From Muscardinus avellanarius (Eukaryota > Chordata > Mammalia > Rodentia > Gliridae): 64,000 bases of DNA. The notes below the pieces were generated by a model, which saw only the letters and a list, made by a program, of their open reading frames with translations, did not search any database and had not been told where the DNA came from. This document shows positions 62,553-63,284 of the stretch, one piece after another. A program made the translations under genes and the position numbers. How positions within the stretch are numbered: position 1 is the first letter of the stretch; each line of letters opens with the position of its first letter. Location of the stretch: positions 37,119,529 through 37,183,528 of the forward strand of contig OY726565.1 of the NCBI GenBank assembly GCA_963383645.1, read 5' to 3'.

Positions 62553-63284
62553 GATAGATGATAGATATGTATGTATTCATTCATTCAACAACAAAACACT
62601 AGTTCTAAGGGCCAACATTAGATAAACTATGTTTAGGGATCAGCTAATTAACTAATACTTTAATGCCACTCAGGAAGTAAGAAATATACTTGCAAAATAT
62701 TTTTTTAATTCCTGGCAACAGTGCCACCTAAAATGTAAGATGTATAGGATATACTTGCAGCCTCTTTTCCTCCTCTCTCCCATTGTGGTACTAAAGGTGG
62801 AGTTAAACCCTTCAGCCCCCCCCCACTTTTTTTAAACAGGGTCTCTCTAAGTTGCCAAGGGCAACTAAGTTGCTGAGGCAGATCTTGAACCTGTGATCCT
62901 TCTGTCTCAGCTTCCCAAGTACTGGGATTACAGGTATGTGCCACAATGCCCAGCTTGCAGCCTCTTTTAAGGAGTAAAATGAGGAAATAAACAGGTTTAG
63001 AAGAAAGACCACGAATATGTATAGATCTATGAACTAAGACTCAAGTCCTAATGATGTTTATATTTACATTCTGAGTTTCATTTAACTCTCAACATTTCCA
63101 TTCAAGTTCCGATGGAAGTTTATATGTGTTCTTCAAAGCTTTGGGAAAATGTCAGAAACAATGCAAGGATAATTTGTATGTGAAATAATCCATTTAATGT
63201 CACAATAAATGCATAAATTTTTTTTCTCCCTTCCATGTTTCCATTGGGCACGATGAAATGAAGACCAAAGAAAGAAAGAGATGG
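1420..63284 (+). CDS. IMPG1: IMPG1, interphotoreceptor matrix proteoglycan 1: 5' part of gene, coding exons 1-9 (join)
   Basis: IMPG1 (SPACR/IMP150) is a secreted, heavily glycosylated hyaluronan-binding proteoglycan of the matrix around rod and cone photoreceptors. Nine exons join in frame: 1420-1486, 18476-18697, 30364-30530, 30776-30804, 36788-36852, 46943-47046, 50771-50923, 57836-57894, 63264-63284. Together they encode residues 1-295 plus 2 nt; the human protein has about 800. In order: signal peptide (about 1-20), dibasic RTKR at 63-66 resembling a furin site, a conserved domain with C98, C126 and C132, sequons at N25, N139, N187, N207 and N211, and the start of the first SEA domain (about 230 onward). 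All introns are GT-AG and all phases agree. Identity rests on close agreement with my memory of human IMPG1 in every exon. The SEA2, EGF-like and hyaluronan-binding parts lie outside the window. In human, IMPG1 variants cause vitelliform macular dystrophy and retinitis pigmentosa. Confidence 0.96.
1487..2214. other. IMPG1 intron 1, unique sequence
   Basis: AT-rich intronic sequence just after the exon 1 donor. No repeat or coding feature recognised. Confidence 0.5.
2215..2662 (+). repeat. B1-dID-like SINE split by a second SINE
   Basis: The sense left half (2215-2326) and sense right half (about 2572-2662) of one SINE flank an antisense SINE. The join points fall in the 'gagactctgtttt' part of the host element, which is roughly duplicated on both sides, as expected of nested insertion. 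The host tail runs into an AAT repeat at 2664-2697. Confidence 0.85.
2328..2570 (-). repeat. Younger-type B1-dID-like SINE nested in another SINE
   Basis: A T-rich tail with a TTTA microsatellite (2341-2388) precedes an antisense SINE of a distinct subfamily, marked by 'cttctacctctgggctacactccc' type sequence and 'ggattacaagtgtgcgccacc'. It interrupts the sense SINE at 2215-2662. Confidence 0.85.
2664..2714. repeat. AAT then GAT trinucleotide microsatellite
   Basis: About eleven AAT/ATA units followed by four GAT units, grown from a SINE tail. Confidence 0.9.
2715..4405. other. IMPG1 intron 1, AT-rich unique sequence
   Basis: Mostly unique AT-rich DNA. The one structured item is the inverted repeat at 2997-3074, listed separately. 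No exon or gene recognised. Confidence 0.5.
2997..3074. repeat. Near-perfect inverted repeat (hairpin)
   Basis: Two arms of about 31 nt (2997-3027 and 3044-3074) are reverse complements with two mismatches, separated by about 16 nt. The arms share the core 'gcttttagtaagtataagc'. It could be a small DNA-transposon relic or a slip/foldback product. No gene function is claimed. Confidence 0.8.
4410..4965 (-). mobile_element. L1 3' end, 5'-truncated
   Basis: T-rich start (antisense A tail), then the L1 3' UTR with the C-rich 'ccctcacccctcccac' block. From about 4750 it reads as antisense of the ORF2 C-terminus ('gctgagtagaattccattgtgtg', 'ccattcatctgttgac'). Antisense to IMPG1. Confidence 0.85.
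5020..5148 (+). repeat. B1-dID-like SINE with internal deletion
   Basis: The sense SINE jumps from 'cgtgcttgtaattccag' directly to 'tgagaccccctgtttc', so most of the left monomer is missing. The right half is intact and its tail has grown into the GA-rich tract that follows. Confidence 0.85.
5149..5322. repeat. GAAA / GGGA / GGAA purine tract
   Basis: About 170 nt of uninterrupted purine on the plus strand except one T: GAAA units (5164-5226), GGGA units (about 5233-5262), then GGAA units (to 5322). Open frames across it are artefacts of the repeat. Confidence 0.95.
5336..6452. other. IMPG1 intron 1, unique sequence
   Basis: Non-repeat DNA of mixed composition, including a GC-richer patch near 5360-5520. 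No exon matching IMPG1 or another gene recognised. Confidence 0.45.
6453..6645 (-). repeat. B1-dID-like SINE
   Basis: Antisense SINE with 'gagctatacccccagccct', 'ctgagactggcctcagacc' and 'gggattacaggcatgca' blocks. Confidence 0.9.
6646..7684. other. IMPG1 intron 1, unique sequence with CpG-richer patch
   Basis: Repeat-free DNA. About 6960-7060 carries many CpGs for an AT-rich intron, and 7190-7270 has conserved-looking homeobox-like AATTCATT motifs. No coding exon recognised. It may hold regulatory elements. Confidence 0.4.
7685..7975 (+). mobile_element. L1 3' UTR fragment, sense
   Basis: A purine-rich stretch (7760-7890) followed by 'atgatgtatgaatataatgcaccaataaaaa', the sense form of the same L1 3' terminus found antisense elsewhere. 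One of few L1 pieces in the same direction as IMPG1. Confidence 0.75.
8435..8590 (+). repeat. MIR SINE relic
   Basis: Contains the MIR-like run 'gcgacctgagcaaac ... gtttcctcatctgtaaaac' followed by a decayed 3' part ('ggtcaatgaatgctgac'). Confidence 0.6.
8630..9241 (-). pseudogene. PRDX5P: PRDX5 processed pseudogene (peroxiredoxin 5)
   Basis: Intronless minus-strand copy of peroxiredoxin 5, a thiol peroxidase. Translation from about 9217 gives the family block [13 protein letters not shown], then [15 protein letters not shown] with the peroxidatic-cysteine site, and [10 protein letters not shown]. It is broken by a stop two codons after the ATG at 9239-9241, by loss of two bases near 8905-8910 (after TGAFGKE; the next frame continues [14 protein letters not shown]) and by loss of one base near 8790 before the C-terminal [10 protein letters not shown]. 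The stop would be at 8747-8749. A 3' UTR with ATTAAA and an A-rich tail ends at about 8630. The 5' mitochondrial presequence is absent. It is a retrocopy lying antisense in IMPG1 intron 1 and is not expected to make protein. Confidence 0.92.
9242..9814. other. IMPG1 intron 1, unique sequence
   Basis: No coding feature recognised. A faint MER5-like similarity near 9570-9640 is too weak to call. Confidence 0.4.
9815..10470 (+). mobile_element. Old L1 ORF2 3' end and 3' UTR, sense
   Basis: 'tttattgcagccctattcacaatagcc' style sequence is the sense ORF2 C-terminal region of mammalian L1, followed by the 'gaatggtggctactagaggctgg' 3' UTR type seen in older L1s. Many stops and indels; a relic. Confidence 0.8.
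10474..10680 (+). repeat. B1-dID-like SINE
   Basis: Full-length sense dimeric SINE ending 'ccagtaccacaaataac', with an extra 'cttagcaagattatcagcaa' repeat inside. Confidence 0.9.
11753..11788. repeat. GATA microsatellite
   Basis: About nine GATA units. Confidence 0.95.
12551..12598. repeat. CATA microsatellite
   Basis: About eleven CATA units with two TATA interruptions. Confidence 0.95.
12960..13290 (-). mobile_element. Old L1 ORF2 fragment, antisense
   Basis: Reads like antisense L1 ORF2 reverse-transcriptase sequence ('cacgtcatctgtaaatagag', 'cccattcagtatgatgttggc', 'gtttgtcatatattgcc'). Confidence 0.75.
13291..14400. other. IMPG1 intron 1, unique sequence
   Basis: Unique sequence containing a possible minus-strand MIR relic (about 13600-13705, 'atacagctagtaaatgaaagagcc') and the 64 bp tandem duplication at 14123-14250. 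Confidence 0.45.
14123..14250. repeat. Perfect 64 bp tandem duplication
   Basis: 14123-14186 and 14187-14250 are identical 64 bp units beginning 'gatggcagtcaattcg'. Identity implies a recent event or an assembly error. Confidence 0.97.
14402..14620 (+). repeat. B1-dID-like SINE
   Basis: Sense dimeric SINE from 'ccaggagtggtggtgtgtg' to an A-rich tail. Confidence 0.92.
14755..14802. repeat. CT microsatellite
   Basis: About 22 CT units. Confidence 0.95.
14803..16520. other. IMPG1 intron 1, unique sequence
   Basis: Unique, moderately GC-rich around 16020-16380. No IMPG1-like exon and no recognised gene. Confidence 0.45.
16528..16645 (+). repeat. MER5-type hAT-Charlie DNA transposon relic
   Basis: 'cagtggttgtcaaacctg' and 'gcatattgaaattacct' followed by 'acagatgcctgtgctctacc' match the start of MER5A/B non-autonomous hAT elements. 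Confidence 0.65.
17275..17329. repeat. Perfect 23 bp inverted repeat
   Basis: 17275-17297 and 17307-17329 are exact reverse complements around a 9 nt loop. The arm is the L1 ORF2 segment 'ttgctgagtagaattctat'. Confidence 0.97.
17340..17382. repeat. TA microsatellite
   Basis: About 20 TA units directly after the foldback. Confidence 0.95.
17413..18475. other. IMPG1 intron 1, 3' end
   Basis: Unique sequence leading to the exon 2 acceptor. The acceptor tract 'tctttcttttacag' ends at 18475. Confidence 0.5.
18476..18697 (+). CDS. IMPG1: IMPG1 coding exon 2
   Basis: The exon encodes residues 23-96 plus one base (222 nt). It contains [19 protein letters not shown] with the RTKR dibasic site at 63-66, and VKVCPQES, both nearly identical to human IMPG1 as recalled. 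Acceptor 'tcttttacag', donor GTAAGG at 18698. The start of the exon is about four codons shorter than human, which suggests the acceptor has shifted downstream. N25-H-S is a sequon here, while the human sequon before TTES is lost (I38 in place of N). A long CT repeat starts about 40 nt after the donor. Confidence 0.96.
18738..18792. repeat. CT microsatellite in IMPG1 intron 2 next to exon 2
   Basis: About 26 CT units beginning about 40 nt downstream of the exon 2 donor. In RNA this is a long pyrimidine tract of the type bound by PTB proteins. Confidence 0.95.
19170..20835 (-). mobile_element. L1, 3' 1.7 kb (ORF2 C-terminal part and 3' UTR), degraded
   Basis: Antisense L1. From 20835 downward, translation gives [20 protein letters not shown] and [14 protein letters not shown], the conserved ORF2p C-terminal half. 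The rest of ORF2 has frameshifts and ends near 19560 before the C-rich 3' UTR (about 19200-19450). 5'-truncated. Cannot encode ORF2p. Confidence 0.92.
20836..21338. other. IMPG1 intron 2, unique sequence
   Basis: No repeat or coding feature recognised. Confidence 0.5.
21339..24134 (-). mobile_element. HAL1-like (half-L1) retrotransposon, copy 1, with target-site duplication
   Basis: Complete insertion at 21352-24121 bounded by a perfect 13 bp target-site duplication, gagaactcatttc (21339-21351 and 24122-24134). Read on the minus strand: 5' end beginning 'gacttccgggaagatggcg', a GC-rich 5' UTR to about 23390, ORF1, about 0.9 kb that is not ORF2 (it includes an old L1 ORF2 fragment in the opposite direction, about 21735-22380), an L1 3' tail ending GCACCAATAAAA and a poly-A tract. 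ORF2 is absent. It could move only by borrowing L1 ORF2p. The 2.8 kb structure is shared with 40385-43216. Confidence 0.9.
22410..23360 (-). pseudogene. L1-type ORF1 of HAL1-like copy 1, broken by an in-frame stop
   Basis: The open part, 22410-23102 (230 codons), carries the end of the coiled coil, the RRM-like core ([20 protein letters not shown]) and the C-terminal domain ([14 protein letters not shown]). The N-terminal part continues upstream in the same frame, but a CGA arginine codon present in copy 2 is TGA here (23193-23195 on the plus strand), a typical CpG decay. A shortened protein starting at the internal ATG at 23102 would lack most of the coiled coil needed for trimer formation. 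Confidence 0.88.
24135..25350. other. IMPG1 intron 2, unique sequence
   Basis: No exon or repeat family recognised. Confidence 0.45.
25351..25528 (+). repeat. B1-dID-like SINE
   Basis: Sense dimeric SINE ('cgggcacagtggtacatgc' to 'ggttcaatctctagtaac') whose tail has become an AC repeat. Confidence 0.9.
25526..25587. repeat. AC microsatellite
   Basis: About 25 AC units with two interruptions, growing from a SINE tail. Confidence 0.95.
25615..25757 (-). repeat. MER5-type hAT relic
   Basis: 'agcagcatctgggaacttgtg' and 'tctgcatttaaacaagatcc' match antisense MER5A. It is followed by a weak L2-like 3' end near 25845-25900 ('atgaaggcagtgctag', 'gtatccctggcag'). Confidence 0.6.
26391..26592 (-). 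repeat. B1-dID-like SINE, young subfamily
   Basis: Antisense SINE with poly-T start and the young-subfamily markers 'tcctggaagcccttctacc' and 'ggattacaagcgtgcgccac'. Confidence 0.93.
26758..26765. promoter_or_regulatory. Perfect CRE palindrome TGACGTCA
   Basis: The full CREB/ATF site TGACGTCA occurs in non-repeat intron 2 sequence, 8 nt after a 'tttataaag' TATA-like run. A chance occurrence is possible. Confidence 0.3.
26945..27428 (-). repeat. B1-dID-like SINE split by an L1 fragment
   Basis: The antisense SINE right half (about 26945-27033) and left half (about 27289-27428) are separated by an L1 3' end. The host sequence ttttagtctttatttt occurs at both borders (27018-27033 and 27289-27304) as a 16 bp target-site duplication. 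Confidence 0.9.
27034..27288 (-). mobile_element. L1 3' UTR fragment nested in a SINE
   Basis: A 255 bp 5'-truncated L1 copy: T-rich start, 'ggtgccctctcccccctcc' and 'cctcattaatcaagatcagc'. Flanked by a 16 bp target-site duplication. Confidence 0.88.
27592..27765 (+). repeat. B1-dID-like SINE
   Basis: Sense SINE ('ccagatgtggtagcacatg' to 'ctccccagtacc') with a shortened middle. Confidence 0.88.
27941..28140 (+). repeat. B1-dID-like SINE, young subfamily
   Basis: Sense copy with little decay: 'gccgggcgtggtggcgcacg' start, CpGs kept, 'tctgggagtgtagcccggag' right half and a pure A tail. Confidence 0.95.
28445..28735 (-). repeat. B1-dID-like SINE with expanded pyrimidine centre
   Basis: Antisense SINE. 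The A-rich linker between its halves has expanded into about 85 nt of T/C (28535-28620). Confidence 0.85.
28780..28950 (-). repeat. B1-dID-like SINE, diverged
   Basis: Antisense SINE with 'actgggaattgaacccaaag', 'gagctacaacctcagcccc' and 'cttagcctcccacatattgg'. Confidence 0.85.
29315..29355. repeat. GGAT microsatellite
   Basis: About ten GGAT units with one GATA interruption. Confidence 0.93.
29763..29806. repeat. AC microsatellite
   Basis: About 21 AC units. Confidence 0.95.
29872..30088. repeat. GTC/CTC trinucleotide repeat and pyrimidine-rich tract
   Basis: GTC units with GTA interruptions (29872-29923), then CTC units (29924-29960), then an irregular CTT/CCT tract to about 30088. Long Ser, Val or Pro open frames here are repeat artefacts. 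Confidence 0.93.
30088..30240 (-). repeat. B1-dID-like SINE, diverged
   Basis: Antisense SINE ('ggattgagctcaggagcatt' to 'tgtgccatcactttgg'). It ends about 125 bp before IMPG1 exon 3. Confidence 0.85.
30364..30530 (+). CDS. IMPG1: IMPG1 coding exon 3
   Basis: Encodes residues 97-152 (167 nt): [19 protein letters not shown] and [19 protein letters not shown], almost identical to human. C98, C126 and C132 are conserved cysteines and N139-F-S is a sequon. Acceptor 'tattgcag' ends at 30363. The donor at 30531 is GTGAAC, weaker than the others. Ends in phase 0. Confidence 0.97.
30776..30804 (+). CDS. IMPG1: IMPG1 coding exon 4 (29 nt microexon)
   Basis: Encodes RMKQRRFPE plus two bases (residues 153-161). 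Acceptor 'cttttaatctttttgcag' ends at 30775, donor GTAAGT at 30805. Only 245 nt from exon 3. It aligns with the basic RIKQRSFPDR stretch of human IMPG1. Phases 0 in, 2 out. Confidence 0.95.
30806..32608. other. IMPG1 intron 4, unique sequence with AC repeat
   Basis: Unique DNA. An AC repeat lies at 31853-31886. 31640-32330 is C-rich but shows no family I can name. Confidence 0.45.
31853..31886. repeat. AC microsatellite
   Basis: About 16 AC units. Confidence 0.95.
32610..32943 (+). mobile_element. Probable ERV1-type LTR, solo
   Basis: Ordered LTR signals: TATA-like tataaaa (32774-32780), AATAAA (32864-32869) about 85 nt on, then a 'ccttcttgttgtttgcattattg' type U5 and 'ctgtcaccctggggtcccgg', typical of gammaretrovirus-like LTR ends, finishing near CA at 32942-32943. 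The 5' border is uncertain. No internal viral genes are next to it. Confidence 0.6.
33164..33360 (+). repeat. B1-dID-like SINE
   Basis: Sense dimeric SINE ('gccaggtgtggtgggaacac' to 'caatccccagtacag') whose tail has become a GGAA repeat. Confidence 0.9.
33361..33420. repeat. GGAA microsatellite, left part
   Basis: About fourteen GGAA units. A second GGAA/GGGA tract at 34978-35036 may be the other half, split by the insertion between them. Confidence 0.95.
33421..34977 (-). mobile_element. Probable LTR-type insertion (about 1.55 kb) inside a GGAA repeat
   Basis: Both flanks are GGAA repeat. On the minus strand the insert starts 'tgccaagaccacctgctgcc' and, near its other end, has TATAAA followed within about 30 nt by AATAAA and a U5-like stretch ('tttcattggctcaagaagcc'), the order seen in ERVK-type LTRs. 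The last bases (gcgac) do not give a clean CA end. An AT repeat lies at 34293-34340. Family not identified; it may be two elements. Confidence 0.45.
34978..35036. repeat. GGAA/GGGA microsatellite, right part
   Basis: Purine tetranucleotide tract, possibly the continuation of 33361-33420. Confidence 0.93.
35037..36787. other. IMPG1 intron 4, unique sequence
   Basis: No exon or repeat recognised. 35345-35560 ('gcctgctgatttataacc', 'caatcgccagcattgatatc') looks less decayed than its surroundings and may be a conserved non-coding element. Confidence 0.4.
36788..36852 (+). CDS. IMPG1: IMPG1 coding exon 5
   Basis: Encodes R162 (completed) and residues 163-183, [20 protein letters not shown] and A, plus one base (65 nt). 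Acceptor 'ttcctattctgctgatag' ends at 36787, donor GTAAGC at 36853. It aligns with the human KDEISAEKTLGEPGE region with moderate divergence, as expected of the mucin-like linker. Phases 2 in, 1 out. Confidence 0.92.
36978..37184 (-). repeat. B1-dID-like SINE
   Basis: Antisense SINE from a poly-T start to 'acaagcaccacgcccggct', 125 nt after the exon 5 donor. Confidence 0.93.
37185..38077. other. IMPG1 intron 5, AT-rich unique sequence
   Basis: Nothing recognised beyond AT-rich DNA. Confidence 0.5.
38078..38287 (-). repeat. B1-dID-like SINE
   Basis: Antisense SINE ('gagctatacgcccagcccat' to 'caccatcacacccaattt'). Confidence 0.9.
38340..38554 (-). repeat. B1-dID-like SINE, young subfamily
   Basis: Antisense SINE with 'ggtggtactaggggtgaaac', 'cttcgaacctgtgcgatcc' and 'gtgtgccaccacgcccggcc'. 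Confidence 0.93.
38707..38750. repeat. GT microsatellite with SINE remnant
   Basis: About 20 GT units followed by 'gggcattctacctctgggcc', a short antisense SINE remnant. Confidence 0.93.
38751..39279. other. IMPG1 intron 5, unique sequence
   Basis: Nothing recognised. Confidence 0.5.
39280..39508 (-). repeat. B1-dID-like SINE
   Basis: Antisense SINE ('gcagtactggggatggaactc' type start to 'cccctatgcctggctt'). Confidence 0.92.
39509..40029. other. IMPG1 intron 5, unique sequence
   Basis: Nothing recognised. Confidence 0.5.
40030..40232 (+). repeat. B1-dID-like SINE, 5'-truncated
   Basis: Sense SINE starting inside the left half ('agtttgtaatcccagtactt') and ending with an A-rich tail. Confidence 0.88.
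40369..43232 (-). mobile_element. HAL1-like (half-L1) retrotransposon, copy 2, with target-site duplication
   Basis: Complete insertion at 40385-43216 between perfect 16 bp duplications, ttatgtgttaatttta (40369-40384 and 43217-43232). On the minus strand: 5' end 'gacttccgggaagatggag', a GC-rich 5' UTR of about 0.75 kb, an intact ORF1 (42403-41441), about 0.9 kb with no ORF2 (including an older L1 ORF2 fragment in the reverse direction, about 40795-41400), an L1 3' tail and an A-rich end. The same internal rearrangement as copy 1 but different target sites, so both came from a shared master by separate retrotransposition. Confidence 0.92.
41441..42403 (-). CDS. Intact L1-type ORF1 protein (320 aa) of HAL1-like element
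   Basis: L1 ORF1p is a trimeric RNA-binding chaperone that coats L1 RNA in the cytoplasm. This open frame has a charged N-terminus (1-40), a heptad-rich coiled coil (about 40-130; [18 protein letters not shown]), an RRM (about 134-230; NLRIIGI and RHIIVKM as RNP-like strands, [13 protein letters not shown]) and the C-terminal domain (about 235-300; [27 protein letters not shown]). Its length is slightly under human (338) and mouse (about 360-370) ORF1p. No ORF2 follows. It has no disabling change, unlike copy 1. It lies antisense in IMPG1 intron 5. Transcription is unknown. Confidence 0.9.
   Translation of the reverse strand: MTQGKNPEKAQTPEIMGRRNNNGAMNAHNPTTSEPDKTEIQRFLEDQIRKITLGIIEVFRKEFRESQKEIKDAINEVKASIQSTNNRLDHIENRISLLEDEQSKNERKVSNLEKNIRQQESDIEEIWAHFKRDNLRIIGIQEGKEGETKGINNLFKEVIEENFPNIEQEVDTQVQETYRTPFRQDRRRGSQRHIIVKMTNVEAKQRIFKATKTKGQVTFRGKPIRITPDFPNQVMRARRAWSNIFQTLKENNFQPKISYPAKLSIKLDGEIRSFHDKQKLKEFMSSKPALEKILKEINYREEIGNTHQNQRNKIFHPTDN
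43438..43676 (-). repeat. B1-dID-like SINE
   Basis: Antisense SINE with T/C-rich start, 'ctacaccccctgccctg' and 'gctgggattagcaagcgtgg'. Confidence 0.92.
43677..44156. other. IMPG1 intron 5, AT-rich unique sequence
   Basis: AT-rich sequence, with imperfect TATA/ATTTTATAG repeats near 43830-43910. Nothing else recognised. Confidence 0.5.
44610..45345. repeat. VNTR of 50 bp units with 100 bp higher-order period
   Basis: GC-rich units of 50 bp alternate between a 'cctaacccctcggcaggctc' type and a 'ccttgcctcacggcaggctc' type. Each continues 'gatcccggcctcggaggcc' and 'ccagcaccgg' with variants. Internal to the composite element. Confidence 0.93.
45918..46185. repeat. Three 91 bp GC-rich tandem repeats
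   Basis: Units 45918-46008, 46009-46099 and 46100-46185 share 'gcctgcccacccacccaggg' and 'ggggccagaggcccgg'. They form the 5' end of the composite element on the minus strand. Confidence 0.95.
46205..46372 (+). repeat. B1-dID-like SINE, diverged
   Basis: Sense SINE ('gcgatggttcacggttataa', 'cttggaggtagaatggccc') with an internal deletion, directly next to the composite element. Confidence 0.82.
46436..46552 (-). mobile_element. L1 3' UTR fragment
   Basis: 'gtattggtgcattgtagtcat', 'gatacaagatggtagagac' and 'cacccaattggcccttaacc' are the terminal 115 bp of L1 antisense. A short 'ccatctaa' repeat at both borders may be the target-site duplication. Confidence 0.85.
46943..47046 (+). CDS. IMPG1: IMPG1 coding exon 6
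   Basis: Encodes residues 184-218 (104 nt): [35 protein letters not shown]. It aligns with the human DVANVSLGP / NDTKMPTT region. Sequons at N187-V-S, N207-D-T and N211-A-T fit a heavily glycosylated linker. Acceptor 'taatttccacag' ends at 46942, donor GTAAGC at 47047. Phases 1 in, 0 out. Confidence 0.95.
47055..47280 (-). repeat. B1-dID-like SINE just after exon 6
   Basis: Antisense SINE beginning only about 10 nt after the exon 6 donor ('gcagtactggggatggaacc' to 'gggccaccacgtctggct'). Confidence 0.93.
47281..48500. other. IMPG1 intron 6, unique sequence
   Basis: A weak L2-like 3' end at about 47295-47365 ('cgtacatagcaggcactcatc'). Otherwise unique; no gene recognised. Confidence 0.45.
48505..48702 (-). 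repeat. B1-dID-like SINE, young subfamily
   Basis: Antisense SINE ('ggtggtactgggggtggaac' to 'gcgtgcaccatcacgcccag'). Confidence 0.93.
48770..48814. repeat. GT microsatellite
   Basis: About 21 GT units. Confidence 0.95.
48815..49509. other. IMPG1 intron 6, unique sequence
   Basis: Nothing recognised. Confidence 0.5.
49510..49748 (-). repeat. B1-dID-like SINE
   Basis: Antisense SINE with a small insertion around 'aacacccatgggtttcaggg'. Ends 'catgccaccacacctggctt'. Confidence 0.9.
49749..50770. other. IMPG1 intron 6, 3' part
   Basis: Unique sequence up to the exon 7 acceptor 'ttttttaattcag'. No other feature recognised. Confidence 0.5.
50771..50923 (+). CDS. IMPG1: IMPG1 coding exon 7 (start of SEA domain 1)
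   Basis: Encodes residues 219-269 (153 nt, phase 0 both ends): [12 protein letters not shown], then [20 protein letters not shown] and [14 protein letters not shown]. The [21 protein letters not shown] block is close to identical to human and is the first part of the SEA fold, found in mucin-like surface and matrix proteins. The segment before it is about four residues longer than I recall in human. Donor GTGAGT at 50924. Confidence 0.97.
51585..51643. repeat. TA / TACA / TATG microsatellite
   Basis: Compound repeat within the retrocopy-like insertion. Confidence 0.93.
51905..52172 (-). mobile_element. L1 3' UTR fragment
   Basis: T-rich start, 'tcatattgaaaatggcatac', 'ggtgccctctccccctccc', 'ccattaatcaacctcagcc': the same L1 3' subfamily as 4410-4965, 5'-truncated. 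Confidence 0.85.
52657..52850 (+). repeat. B1-dID-like SINE, young subfamily
   Basis: Sense SINE ('gccgggtgtggtggtgcacg' to 'ccagccccagtaccacc' and A tail). Confidence 0.95.
52851..53532. other. IMPG1 intron 7, unique sequence
   Basis: Nothing recognised. Confidence 0.5.
53533..53636 (+). repeat. B1-dID-like SINE, 5'-truncated, young subfamily
   Basis: Only the sense right half remains ('accctgtttccaaataaaat' to 'cccccaggaccacc' and A tail). Confidence 0.9.
54034..54205 (-). repeat. B1-dID-like SINE, diverged
   Basis: Antisense SINE with shortened right half ('gggacattttacctatgagc') and a 20 nt poly-T linker. Confidence 0.85.
54215..54362 (-). repeat. MIR SINE relic
   Basis: 'gacagagccaagatttcaaa', 'caggcagtctggcaccagaa' and 'cctaaccactgttatgct' form the antisense MIR pattern. 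Confidence 0.65.
54640..54985. promoter_or_regulatory. Candidate conserved enhancer in IMPG1 intron 7
   Basis: Repeat-free block dense in homeodomain cores: attaatgg, ggtaatttaatttcc, cctaatgag, cttaattagcaattt and gattatttagc, plus a gttaac HNF1-like half and 'tttgcggtaattt'. Composition and lack of repeats are like deeply conserved non-coding elements. The target gene is unknown; IMPG1 is the simplest guess. Conservation cannot be measured here. Confidence 0.4.
55000..55690. other. IMPG1 intron 7, GC-richer unique sequence
   Basis: Unique GC-richer DNA (about 55060-55480) ending in a GTT repeat (55505-55546). Open frames here have no recognisable product. Confidence 0.45.
55505..55546. repeat. 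GTT microsatellite
   Basis: About fourteen GTT units. Confidence 0.96.
55735..55840 (-). repeat. MIR SINE relic
   Basis: 'atcccattttggctaagatc', 'cagagagattaagcaataca', 'ctcaaggtcttgcagccaga' is the antisense MIR pattern. Confidence 0.7.
55858..56032 (-). repeat. B1-dID-like SINE
   Basis: Antisense SINE ('tatactggggattaaacaca' to 'gcatgcaccaccacatccag'). Confidence 0.92.
56074..56272 (-). repeat. B1-dID-like SINE, young subfamily (left arm of inverted pair)
   Basis: Antisense SINE after a TTTTG repeat (56046-56073). Faces the sense SINE at 56293-56478 across about 20 nt. Confidence 0.93.
56293..56478 (+). repeat. B1-dID-like SINE, young subfamily (right arm of inverted pair)
   Basis: Sense SINE ('gccaggcgtggtggtgcact' to 'ccccagtaccacc') with a TAAA tail repeat to about 56500. 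Confidence 0.94.
56980..57125 (-). mobile_element. L1 3' UTR fragment
   Basis: 'ttactggtgcattgtagtca', 'ggtacaagatggtagagaca' and 'gtttggcttagtgacggaca' are the terminal part of L1 antisense, 5'-truncated. Confidence 0.85.
57126..57835. other. IMPG1 intron 7, 3' end
   Basis: Unique sequence up to the exon 8 acceptor 'tctttctctctgcag'. Confidence 0.5.
57836..57894 (+). CDS. IMPG1: IMPG1 coding exon 8 (SEA domain 1)
   Basis: Encodes [19 protein letters not shown] (residues 270-288) plus two bases (59 nt). It differs from the human MQKIFKKLPGFKKIHVLGF stretch at three positions by my recollection. Acceptor 'ctctctgcag' ends at 57835, donor GTAAGT at 57895. Phases 0 in, 2 out. Confidence 0.96.
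57895..59422. other. IMPG1 intron 8, unique sequence
   Basis: No repeat family or exon recognised. A GC-richer patch with CpGs lies at 58730-58880. Confidence 0.45.
59423..59622 (-). repeat. B1-dID-like SINE
   Basis: Antisense SINE ('ggtactggaaattaaaccca' to 'gcatgcacaaccacaccctg'). Confidence 0.9.
59623..60525. other. IMPG1 intron 8, unique sequence
   Basis: Nothing recognised. 59720-60170 may be an old unnamed repeat, but I cannot support a family. Confidence 0.4.
60526..60800 (+). mobile_element. Old L1 ORF2 3' fragment, sense
   Basis: 'gtaatagccaagaaccagaa', 'caaccaaaatgtccatcaat' and 'catgctgagtgaaagaaacc' are sense L1 ORF2 C-terminal sequence with decay. Confidence 0.75.
60820..61012 (+). 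repeat. B1-dID-like SINE with AC tail
   Basis: Sense SINE ('gtcaggcatactggtaccta' to 'caaaccccagtaac') continuing into an AC repeat (61009-61045). Confidence 0.9.
61009..61045. repeat. AC microsatellite
   Basis: About 18 AC units. Confidence 0.95.
61253..61386 (-). repeat. B1-dID-like SINE, internally deleted
   Basis: Antisense SINE with GT-rich start ('ggtaccaaggattgaaccga' to 'tgcaccactatgcccagct'). Confidence 0.86.
61390..61745 (-). mobile_element. L1 3' UTR fragment, diverged
   Basis: 'ttttattggtgcaatatact' start, a C-rich centre, then 'acatatgagagaaaacattc' and 'accattgactttttgagatg', as in other antisense L1 3' ends of the window. Confidence 0.75.
61746..62409. other. IMPG1 intron 8, unique sequence
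   Basis: Nothing recognised. Confidence 0.45.
62410..62508 (+). repeat. B1-dID-like SINE, internally deleted
   Basis: Sense SINE start joined directly to its right half ('gtaatcccag' to 'taaaatatggctgagggtat'). Confidence 0.88.
62510..62565. repeat. GATA microsatellite
   Basis: About eleven GATA units from a SINE tail. Confidence 0.95.
62783..62957 (-). repeat. B1-dID-like SINE
   Basis: Antisense SINE ('ggtactaaaggtggagttaa' to 'tgtgccacaatgcccagct'). Confidence 0.88.
63264..63284 (+). CDS. IMPG1: IMPG1 coding exon 9 (21 nt microexon)
   Basis: Encodes completion of R289, then PKKERD and two bases of a glycine codon. It aligns with human PKKEKDG directly after the exon 8 product HVLGFR. 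Acceptor AG at 63262-63263 is preceded by a pyrimidine run (63218-63245) with no other AG between. Donor GTAAAT at 63285. Phase 2 in and 2 out, so skipping it would keep the frame and remove seven residues from SEA domain 1. Confidence 0.85.
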
